DNA from: CAYMLQ01 sp964390795
GTDB taxonomy: Bacteria; Verrucomicrobiota; Kiritimatiellia; RFP12; UBA1067
NCBI GenBank assembly: GCA_964390795.1
Contig: CAYMLQ010000073.1
Coordinates: 1-18,631, forward strand
Length of the DNA: 18,631 nt
Direction: 5' to 3'
In this document: piece after piece, positions 7,022 to 14,020 of the stretch
How positions within the stretch are numbered: position 1 is the first letter of the stretch
Layout: every line of letters begins with the position of its first letter
The notes under the pieces: generated by a model
The model's input: the letters and a program-made list of their open reading frames with translations, nothing else
The model's database searches: none
Told to the model about the DNA's origin: nothing
Made by a program: the position numbers and the translations under genes

Positions 7022-7761
7022 TTCTCAACCTCCCTGACCCCGTTGCACTTCGGATAGCCCGAGCAGCCCCAGAAGGGCTTGCCTTGGTTCTTCCCGCTTT
7101 TGGCCGTGCGCTTGCGCATCGGCGCGCCGCACTCCGGACACTGCGGCGAGCCTTCGCGGCGGGCCAGCTCTTCCGTGCGAACCTCTTTGAGTTGTTCCCG
7201 GAAGCCGCCCTCTTGCACAAACTTCTCGCCTTGCGCGGTTAACTGGTGGTTCAGCATGTTGATGGTGCGCGCGATCAAGATGACCAGCGCGTTCGCCATT
7301 GTGACGTCGTCATCGCACTCCAGCCAGCAGCTGAATTTCTCTTGCTGCTTCAGAATGTGGGCGCATGAATCATGCAGGACATCCTGCCCGTATTCTGGCT
7401 TGTCCAGCCGAACATCGTAGACCGCACGAGCTTCGTCCGACAACTTCGGCCACGGCGTCAGCCCATTTCTGAGCAGCCAAAAGACATAGTCGCCGCCCAG
7501 TTCCGCGAGGCTGGCGCGGGCGACATCCGTCAGCCGCATCTCCGTTTCTTTGGAAGTCGCACCGCGCTCCGAGCCCTCCACATTGTTCATACATCCCGAA
7601 CGCGCCGCCTGCGTCATCTGATCGTACTGGCGGCCAGTCGGGTCGATCTTGTGCGTCACGAACTTCTCGCAGAACCGATGGGTCCCGAGCTGGATGATCG
7701 TGCCCATGACATAGGAGTCGAGCCAGCGGTAGCCGCCGGAGCCGCGGAAAAGATCAGACAT
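7018..7761 (-). CDS. Four-helix-bundle 'suffix' protein with C4 zinc ribbon
   Basis: A 247-residue protein without a signal peptide, so probably cytoplasmic. Residues about 10-200 resemble the four-helix-bundle (S23/IVS-type) family, with the conserved stretch QYDQMTQAARSG then NNVEG near 45-63. The C-terminus carries a topoisomerase-type zinc ribbon: C208, C211, C233 and C239 in CPECG and GCSGYPKC. This pairing matches the family I know as the four helix bundle suffix domain (TIGR04258). Its function is not known; nucleic-acid binding is plausible from the ribbon. AAAGGAGG (7767-7774) lies five bases before the ATG. The stop overlaps the fucosidase start as ATGA. It is out of place among exported glycan enzymes, and palindromic repeats flank it on both sides. 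Confidence 0.85.
   Translation of the reverse strand: MSDLFRGSGGYRWLDSYVMGTIIQLGTHRFCEKFVTHKIDPTGRQYDQMTQAARSGCMNNVEGSERGATSKETEMRLTDVARASLAELGGDYVFWLLRNGLTPWPKLSDEARAVYDVRLDKPEYGQDVLHDSCAHILKQQEKFSCWLECDDDVTMANALVILIARTINMLNHQLTAQGEKFVQEGGFREQLKEVRTEELARREGSPQCPECGAPMRKRTAKSGKNQGKPFWGCSGYPKCNGVREVEK
7029..7034 (-). promoter_or_regulatory. Ribosome binding site supporting the upstream fucosidase start
   Basis: GGGAGG on the minus strand lies seven bases before the ATG at 7021. It falls inside the last codons of the four-helix-bundle gene. No comparable site precedes the alternative starts at 6958 and 6955, so it is the main reason for preferring the longer fucosidase. Confidence 0.65.
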
Positions 7762-7777
7762 GGCAGCCTCCTTTCTT

Positions 7778-7851
7778 CGGGATCTTCGGGTTCATCGAGA
7801 GCATCGGCATCTTCGATGATTCCGAAGAAACCGACGCTCCCGAAGATCCCG
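7778..7851. repeat. Imperfect palindromic repeat, copy B
   Basis: A perfect 13-bp inverted repeat, CGGGATCTTCGGG at 7778-7790 and its complement at 7839-7851, encloses nested pairs: GAGCATCGG (7799-7807) with CCGACGCTC (7831-7839, one mismatch), and TCTTCG (7810-7815) with CGAAGA (7823-7828). The whole 74-base element can fold into a long branched hairpin on either strand. It fills nearly all of the space between the GHL6-like gene stop (7858) and the ribosome site of the four-helix-bundle gene. It may cap the upstream transcript or be a mobile REP or MITE-like sequence. Confidence 0.85.
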
Positions 7852-7857
7852 CCCCCT

Positions 7858-10029
7858 CTACCCCCTCACCTCCAGCGCGACAATCTCATGGATCGCCACG
7901 CGCGGCACCACCACCTCCACCCCGCCTTTCACGACCCGTGCGCGCAGTTTGTCGCCGGATGTCACCGCGTGTGCCGCGCGCACCTTCAGCGGCAGATTCA
8001 GCCGCACGCGCACGTCGCGTAACGGCACGGGCGACTCGAAAACCTCCGGATGCGGCGGCGCCTTGCGGTTCGCAGACCAGTTGATGACGTGAACGAGATA
8101 CCGCTCCGGCCGACGCAGGGCCGCGTCGGCGAGCTGGTGCGTGACCGCGATCTCGGTCGAGAGCGGCGCGTCGGTGTCCACCAGTCGCTGCGGCACAACC
8201 TGCCCTACCAGATAATCGAACGCGGCGCGATAGATCCAATACCCGTTGCGGTAATAGCTCGTGCCCGCCGGAAACGCCAGCAGCCCGACGCGCCCGCTGC
8301 GCGCGACAACGGAATATTCCGTCAGGTGATCGAACGGCGTCTGCTTATGGCTTGTGAAATGTTCCGCGCTGCGCTGGAAGAGCGGTTCGCCGAGCGCCGC
8401 GTATGAAACCGCCGGAGCCGTCACCTTCCACTGAGAGGCCCCTTCGTAAAGCGCGTACTCGTACGTTGGGATATCTCCGGTGAATTTGGCCTGCGGCACC
8501 AGATAAGCGGGCTTGAAAGGTGACGCGCCCGCATACTGGAGCCCGTAACGCTCGAGCCAGCCCACGCTGCCGCCTGCCACGAGACCCGCATCGTGAATGA
8601 CGATGACTGACCCGCCCTTGGCGATGTAAGCGTGCAGGCGCTCAACCGTCGCCGCATCCGGACGGAACGCGTCGGGCAGCACAACCAGTCCGTAGCGCTC
8701 CCACTCCTGGCCCGGCTCAACCACATCGAACTGCAGGCGCGACTCGAGCATAAGCTTGGTCGCTCCGTAGATGAACTCGTCGCGCAGCCGGTCGAACGGC
8801 ACCGCCGGAATCAGCAGCGCCGCCTCGGTCACTGGTGAGGCGCCTTCGAGATACGGCTCCAGCGCCTTGATGCGGCCGAACGATTTCCCGATGACGTGGT
8901 ACACGGCAGGATCAAGCCGACCGTCCGGCGGCATCTGGTCGCCCACGTCGCAGCGCGCCGCGTTCGCCACGATGCTCGCGAGTTCCACGTCGAGCTGCTC
9001 GGGCATCTTCAGCCCCCCGAAGTCGGCCCACGAGGTAACGAAGCGCCCGGTCATGCCGTAGACCGGCAGACCGAACGTGCGCTGGTAGCGGATTTGCGCC
9101 GGCGCGTAGAAGTAGCCCCAACCGCCCGTGGGCAGCGCCTCGATGTCGATGTTGTCGAGGAATTCCGCACGCTGGCTGACACACGCGAGCCCGATGTCGT
9201 TGAAGTCGACCTGACAGCCGGGCCGCGTGGCGCGGACGAGATCGCGCATGCGCCGGTGCCAGTCGAGGAACAGCCCGTTCTTGTGCGCACGCTGCGCCTC
9301 GGCATCGTTCGGATCTTTGCCGGCAGCCGCGATCTGCCGCCGGCATTCGGGACAGAAGCACTCGTGCGAGATGGGCTCGGCCATGTCGAACCACGCGCCG
9401 TCGAGTTCGTACTTGGAGACGAACTCCCGCGTGTGGTCGTCCATGAGTTTGAGATACTCCTGATGCGCCAGACAGAGCGCGGTCCAGCCCGGCGTCTGCC
9501 CGGCCTTGGGCAAGTAGTTTGAGCCGTCGCGCTTGAGGGTCAGCCACTCGTTGTGCGCATTGGCCAGGTGGTGATCCCACGTCACGCAGTAATACGCGTA
9601 GACGGCGATTTTACGGGCGCGGCACGCTTTGACCTGCTCGCCCAACAGGTCGAACGACAGGCCCGGATGCACGGGTCCATATTTGCTGGGATAGTAGAAG
9701 AGCCCGTGCATGTCCTTCGCGAAAACCACGATCGAGTCCACGTTGCCCGCGAGCAGTCGGTCGCCCCACTCCTCGGTGTTGAACTTCGCGCCGATCTTCG
9801 GCACATGCGTCGAGTTGTGAAAATCCTGATGGATCTTGCGCCAAGGCCGCTTGGGCAGGGCGTGGATGCGCGGATCGATCCACACGCGCGAGGCCGTAGC
9901 CTCGCCCACCGGCTCGGCGCTCGATACCAGCGGGATCACACCGGTCGCGACCGCCGTACCCGCCCCAAGAACACCCAAAAACTCGCGCCGGTTGATTCCG
10001 GCGTTAGAACCCAGCGTCTGACGTATCAT
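7858..10029 (-). CDS. Tat-exported GHL6-like putative glycoside hydrolase
   Basis: A 723-residue protein. A twin-arginine leader NRREFLGVLGAGTAVATG begins at residue 13. Residues about 60-390 form a TIM-barrel-like region with HPGLSFDLLGEQVKACRARKI and DGAWFDMAEP, where D215 is a candidate catalytic residue, followed by CFCPECR, which may be structural. Residues about 395-480 (ALLIPAVPFDRLRDEF through GSVIVIHDAG) look like the GATase-like trimerisation domain of beta-galactosidases. The C-terminal part ends in a small beta domain. The layout fits the hypothetical glycosyl hydrolase 6 / alpha-amylase-like group, whose substrate I cannot state. GGGAGG at 10037-10042 is seven bases before the ATG. 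The gene opens the second transcription unit, behind the promoter at 10113-10141. Confidence 0.8.
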   Translation of the reverse strand: MIRQTLGSNAGINRREFLGVLGAGTAVATGVIPLVSSAEPVGEATASRVWIDPRIHALPKRPWRKIHQDFHNSTHVPKIGAKFNTEEWGDRLLAGNVDSIVVFAKDMHGLFYYPSKYGPVHPGLSFDLLGEQVKACRARKIAVYAYYCVTWDHHLANAHNEWLTLKRDGSNYLPKAGQTPGWTALCLAHQEYLKLMDDHTREFVSKYELDGAWFDMAEPISHECFCPECRRQIAAAGKDPNDAEAQRAHKNGLFLDWHRRMRDLVRATRPGCQVDFNDIGLACVSQRAEFLDNIDIEALPTGGWGYFYAPAQIRYQRTFGLPVYGMTGRFVTSWADFGGLKMPEQLDVELASIVANAARCDVGDQMPPDGRLDPAVYHVIGKSFGRIKALEPYLEGASPVTEAALLIPAVPFDRLRDEFIYGATKLMLESRLQFDVVEPGQEWERYGLVVLPDAFRPDAATVERLHAYIAKGGSVIVIHDAGLVAGGSVGWLERYGLQYAGASPFKPAYLVPQAKFTGDIPTYEYALYEGASQWKVTAPAVSYAALGEPLFQRSAEHFTSHKQTPFDHLTEYSVVARSGRVGLLAFPAGTSYYRNGYWIYRAAFDYLVGQVVPQRLVDTDAPLSTEIAVTHQLADAALRRPERYLVHVINWSANRKAPPHPEVFESPVPLRDVRVRLNLPLKVRAAHAVTSGDKLRARVVKGGVEVVVPRVAIHEIVALEVRG

Positions 10030-10097
10030 TGCATGCCCTCCCGAGGCCGCTCACAGTTTGCGACTTCATGATTCAGTCGACCGTGGAATACCACCTG

Positions 10098-10112
10098 TTG
10101 AACGATGTTCAA
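10098..10112. promoter_or_regulatory. Perfect palindrome over the predicted transcription start (operator candidate)
   Basis: TTGAACGATGTTCAA is a perfect 6-3-6 inverted repeat directly next to the -10 box at 10113-10118. The predicted start of transcription (near 10106) falls inside it, the usual place for a repressor site. No regulator gene is present in the window to pair with it. Confidence 0.6.
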
Positions 10113-10141
10113 AATGTAGCACAGGCGTTAAGCCCTGTCAA
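10113..10141 (-). promoter_or_regulatory. Sigma70-type promoter for the second transcription unit
   Basis: On the minus strand a perfect TTGACA (10136-10141) is followed by 17 bases and TACATT (10113-10118, 4 of 6 to consensus), preceded by TGC, which makes an extended -10. Transcription would begin near 10106, giving a leader of about 77 bases before the ATG at 10029. It is the best promoter match I found in the window. Confidence 0.75.
10121..10138. promoter_or_regulatory. Imperfect palindrome in the promoter spacer (second operator candidate)
   Basis: ACAGGCGTTAAGCCCTGT is an 18-base dyad with 14 symmetric positions (ACAGG, central TTAA, CCTGT). It lies between and partly over the -35 box. 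Together with the palindrome at 10098-10112 it suggests control by one or two dimeric regulators. Confidence 0.45.
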
Positions 10142-10147
10142 TTGCCC

Positions 10148-13100
10148 TCACTTTGCGTCGTATTTTAACACCCGCACGTCGCCCGCGTCCATGTTCAGTT
10201 CCACGGTTGGCCCGTTGCCGAGCCGCGTGCCGTCCAGCGCGTCCGTGACAGGCCCCTTGCGTCCCGTGTCGATGCGCACGACGCCGTTTGTTTGCGCTTG
10301 GATCGAGAGATAGCCGTTCGCCGCCCACAACGCGGGGCCTGGCTTCGTGAAGCAATGCACGCCAGCCAGCTTGGCGAGCGCGTGTACCAGCTCTGGGGTG
10401 AGCTGCGGCACGCCGACGAAGACGTCGTGCCCCGTCGGTGTGCGCCGCACGGCCACAGCGGGTGAGCCATCCGCATACGTGGCCCATACCTCATCCGGCT
10501 TCGCGTCCACCGAAAGAAGCGGCGAGACCTCGGCTTTCGGCCCCCAGGTTTTCTTCAACCCGCGCGCGCGTCCGACCGCAGTGGGGGTCGCCTCAGGCGT
10601 GGGCAGCAGCGGCTTCCAGGTGAACCGAAAGCCCGTCACCAGAGGAACGCCCCCCTCGATCACGCCCGGCGCCCAGCACCACACGCGCGTCACGTCCGAG
10701 CCGCGACCCAAGCCGAACCAGCCGGCCGCCGTCTTGAAAAATCCTGCCTCGCGCTGCGCCTTCAGCGCGGCGAGCTGCTCCGGCGTCACTCGCCACGCTG
10801 AGAGGAAGACCTGCAAGCGAGCGTGTACGCGGCCCGCCAACGCATCCTCCATCAGGTACTGCCCGTACGGCGCGCCGCTGCGCCCGAGCGCCGCGCGGCC
10901 TTCGTAGACCAGCGGGCGCGCCGCCAGCGCCGACCCGCCCGTGAGGTGGCACATGCTGTCCTCGTCGATGATCGCGGCGATCTCAGGCGTGAAGGGCGTC
11001 TGGCGCGACGCCATCGCCTCGTCCACCGACCGCAGTCGCACGATCTGCTCCCAGATGGCCGCGTCGTTGAACCAGCCCTGCCCCGGCAGATCCATCCACC
11101 ACGTTCCGAACCCGCGCAGCGCGGCCTGGGCCGTGTTGCGCAGCATCACCTGCTGCGTCTGCTTGAGGTTGACCAGCCCGCCCTCCTGCACGTGCTCCTG
11201 CTTGCGCGGATCGAGGAAGGTGCGCGAGTCGTCCTCGTTGAGCCAGAGGATGCCGGCCGCCTGGACGCTCTCGGTCGCGCTCATCGCGGGCGCGGTGCCC
11301 AGCCACTCGCGATCCGTGTAGGAGATCGGCGAGCAGAGAATGTCGATGTCCTTGCTCTTGAGCAGCGAGCCGAGCGCATAGTGGCCGCTTGTCGGTGCGC
11401 CGTTGCCCAGCGGCGGAAATTCGAACCCGTAGCCGTAGAAGAAGACCACCAGCTTCTTGCCGGCCGTGCCGCGGCGGCAGGCTGCGGCGAGCGCGGCCAC
11501 GAAGTCGGCCATCTCCTGCTGCTGGAAACGGGCGAATTCGATGAGGCGGACCTCGCAGCTGGGATCGCGCAGAAAGCCGTTGGGGTGGGTGCGGCGCGCC
11601 TCGGCGGCCGGCGGCTCCGCCGTCGCTGCCGCAGGGCCGCCGCGCGCCGCGAGCCACTCGCGAAACGCCGCGCGCGTGGCGGGATCGTAGCCGCTGAGCG
11701 GATGCTTCCACGAATCGTAGTAGAACCACTCGCCCGTGTTCTGCCCGCACGGGTGCAGGCCCGCGAAGTTTTCAGGGAAGGCCTGGCACAGGTGGCGGGC
11801 CAGCTTTTCCAGATGCGCGCTCATATCGGCGCGGTAGGCGCGGTCGGAGATGCAGGCCATAGGATATGGGGTCTTGCCGTCGTAAACCATGCGCGCGTCG
11901 GGATGGCGCTCCCGCCACCAGCCCGGCGCGTTGGCGTCGAAGCGCGGCACCAGCAGAACGTCGGGGTTCACGGCGATGATGCGGCGGCAGAGCGCGTCCA
12001 CCGGCGACCAGTCCTGCGCCTGCTCGGGCCGCGCCCAGCAGGTTGGCGCGGCGAAAGAGACCAGGTGTACGCCCGCGTCGCGGGCCAGCGCGACCTGGCT
12101 GTAGAAGGAACCCTGCGGCCCGCCGATGCGCGTGTGGGCGCCGCTGTCCACGCGGTACACGCACGGGTTGAGGTGCTGGTCGGGTGTGCCCTTCGTCCGA
12201 AAGGTGCAGCGATAGGTGTGGCCTTTTGCGAAGCTCAGCGGGCACCTGCTATGCAAGTGGAAGTCCGGCCACTTGCCGCCTCCCTTCGGCGCGTGGAGCG
12301 TCACCCGTAGACCGCCCTCGGCGAACGTCAGATCTGCGACCGTGTTCGCGTCTCCGGGCGGCCACGCGGCCCAGCTCTGCTTGAACGCGTCTTGATCAGT
12401 GAAGCTGCCCGCGGGCAGCACGTCCGCGCCCGTTGCGACGTCGACCAAGCGGAGATCGCTGATCCAGAGCGAGGCGGGCTCATCCACAAAACGGAAGTGA
12501 AGCGTGCCGTTTCCCGAAACATCCGTGTCTGGCGTGAATTCGAATGACCGCTCGCTCCACGTTTCGCCGACGGCCACGCGGCCGCTGTTCTCCGAGCCCC
12601 AGAAAAAGCGCGGCGGCACCGGCTTGCCGTTGACGTGAATCTGCGGGCCGCCCGCCGTGTTCAGAACCCGCACGGTCAGCGGCTTGGCAGCGCCCGCGAA
12701 GAGGTTGAAATTCCCCCAGGCGTCGGTTGCGGAAATCTCCTGCTCGCCGACCTTGTCGATCACGGTTTCTCCGCCGCGCGTCAGTACGAAACGCTGCGGG
12801 CCAGGTGCAAACGGCAGGGCCAGGTGTTGAATGCCTGCGGCCACGTTGAAGGTGGCATTTGTGCTGCCGCTGAAAATCGTGAATTGAGCGGGAGCGGTGA
12901 GAAACAGCGTCACGAAAACGTCGTCCGCCAATTTGTCTGCGCCGCCGGGCCGCGCGAGCGTGTGTTCCTTATCTCCGGGCTTCTTGATTCCTGACGCACT
13001 TTGGAAATGAGTCCGGTAGAAGTAATACGCGGCATCCTCCTTGATCGCTGGCCGGACACCTGTCTTGAACCACGCGATGTAGTACCGGCTCGCGTCAAGA

Positions 13101-14002
13101 AAGGCCGCATGCGAAAGCATCGGCCCCCAGTGGTTGCCCCAGTGACGCGTTTGGAACGGAGCGCCGAACGGAGCGACATAGGAGGCCTCTCCCCAGTCGT
13201 TCCACGTCACGATCTCGACCCAGGTGGCGTTGTCGCGGATCGCGCCCTCCCACTGTTGGGCAAGGCCTTCAAAGCCGCGCGCTTCGTAGACCCGGTAGTT
13301 GCCGCCCAGCCCGCGGTAGTACGGCGTGACACTCGCCATGAAGAGCTTGCCCGCCCCCAGCCATTTCTGCGCGAGCAGCTGATTGCTTGCGGTGATCTGC
13401 TCGGGCGTGCCCGCCGCACCGAAGTGAAAGAACCCGTCCAGGCTATCGCCGAAGTCGCGGAACACCTGGTCAACCTGCACCTGCTTCGGCATTTCGGCCG
13501 CCGGCGTCGGATAGTAGAACGGCACATAACAGATCGCACGGTCGCCGGTAAACTCCTTGCGCACGAACTCGGTCTGCACGCGTCCGCCGCCAAAGGTGGA
13601 GAGCACCGGCTTGCCTTTGTGCAGAAACTGATTGGGATGGGTTCGGAACGTTTCCACCATGTCCCGCGTCTCGTCGGAGGTGAGTCCGCTCGCGTAGTCC
13701 GCCGAGATGAATAGCGTGAACCCCGTGCCCAGCTCTTTCGCGGCCTGGTAGATGAGCTGCGCGCGCTTTTTGTAGTGCGGCTCACGCAGCGTCCAGCCGC
13801 CACAGTTGAGAGCGAAACCGTCGATACCGGCGGCCTGTGCGGCGCGGATCTCGCGCTGATAGTCCGCAACCTTCGAGTCTCCGCCGTAAGTTGGTATGCA
13901 GACCATGTAGTGCGCGAAGACTTTCTTTTCCGCCTGTGACGCGAGCGCGGCCTGCCCCATGGCCAAAAGTCCCCAAAAGAACCAGTGAACCAGTGAACGC
14001 AT
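10148..14002 (-). CDS. Large secreted fusion: GH71-like alpha-1,3-glucanase module plus GH42-like module
   Basis: A 1284-residue protein with a signal peptide (about 1-22). Residues about 27-345 match GH71 endo-alpha-1,3-glucanases: KVFAHYMV, AAGIDGFALNCGGW, THPNQFLHKGKPVLSTFGGG and EIVTWNDWGEASYV (W267-E272). From about 451 a second enzyme seems to begin with QIHVNGKPVPPRFFWG. A carbohydrate-binding-like beta-sandwich (about 470-620) follows, then a GH42-like barrel with GLHPCGQNTGEWFYYDSW (E758, candidate acid/base) and LWLNEDDSRTFL (E923, candidate nucleophile). A trimerisation-like domain and a C-terminal beta domain end it. I chose ATG at 14002, seven bases after an AGGGGGA site, over the TTG at 14008. 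The substrate of the second module is unknown. A fusion caused by a lost stop codon cannot be excluded. Confidence 0.85.
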   Translation of the reverse strand: MRSLVHWFFWGLLAMGQAALASQAEKKVFAHYMVCIPTYGGDSKVADYQREIRAAQAAGIDGFALNCGGWTLREPHYKKRAQLIYQAAKELGTGFTLFISADYASGLTSDETRDMVETFRTHPNQFLHKGKPVLSTFGGGRVQTEFVRKEFTGDRAICYVPFYYPTPAAEMPKQVQVDQVFRDFGDSLDGFFHFGAAGTPEQITASNQLLAQKWLGAGKLFMASVTPYYRGLGGNYRVYEARGFEGLAQQWEGAIRDNATWVEIVTWNDWGEASYVAPFGAPFQTRHWGNHWGPMLSHAAFLDASRYYIAWFKTGVRPAIKEDAAYYFYRTHFQSASGIKKPGDKEHTLARPGGADKLADDVFVTLFLTAPAQFTIFSGSTNATFNVAAGIQHLALPFAPGPQRFVLTRGGETVIDKVGEQEISATDAWGNFNLFAGAAKPLTVRVLNTAGGPQIHVNGKPVPPRFFWGSENSGRVAVGETWSERSFEFTPDTDVSGNGTLHFRFVDEPASLWISDLRLVDVATGADVLPAGSFTDQDAFKQSWAAWPPGDANTVADLTFAEGGLRVTLHAPKGGGKWPDFHLHSRCPLSFAKGHTYRCTFRTKGTPDQHLNPCVYRVDSGAHTRIGGPQGSFYSQVALARDAGVHLVSFAAPTCWARPEQAQDWSPVDALCRRIIAVNPDVLLVPRFDANAPGWWRERHPDARMVYDGKTPYPMACISDRAYRADMSAHLEKLARHLCQAFPENFAGLHPCGQNTGEWFYYDSWKHPLSGYDPATRAAFREWLAARGGPAAATAEPPAAEARRTHPNGFLRDPSCEVRLIEFARFQQQEMADFVAALAAACRRGTAGKKLVVFFYGYGFEFPPLGNGAPTSGHYALGSLLKSKDIDILCSPISYTDREWLGTAPAMSATESVQAAGILWLNEDDSRTFLDPRKQEHVQEGGLVNLKQTQQVMLRNTAQAALRGFGTWWMDLPGQGWFNDAAIWEQIVRLRSVDEAMASRQTPFTPEIAAIIDEDSMCHLTGGSALAARPLVYEGRAALGRSGAPYGQYLMEDALAGRVHARLQVFLSAWRVTPEQLAALKAQREAGFFKTAAGWFGLGRGSDVTRVWCWAPGVIEGGVPLVTGFRFTWKPLLPTPEATPTAVGRARGLKKTWGPKAEVSPLLSVDAKPDEVWATYADGSPAVAVRRTPTGHDVFVGVPQLTPELVHALAKLAGVHCFTKPGPALWAANGYLSIQAQTNGVVRIDTGRKGPVTDALDGTRLGNGPTVELNMDAGDVRVLKYDAK

Positions 14003-14020
14003 GAACAATCCCCCTATTTT

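Noticed and set aside
7018..7761. Diversity-generating retroelement accessory protein (Avd) or topoisomerase fragment
   Set aside because: No reverse transcriptase and no template/variable repeat pair was seen. Only the zinc ribbon resembles topoisomerase; the catalytic Toprim domain is absent.
10030..10147. Intrinsic terminator after the GH71-like fusion gene
   Set aside because: The dyads here lack a following T-tract and are better explained as promoter and operator elements of the next unit.
10823..12310. Plus-strand open frame of 495 codons
   Set aside because: It is antisense to the GH42-like half of the fusion, very rich in R, A and E as expected for a shadow frame, with no domain.
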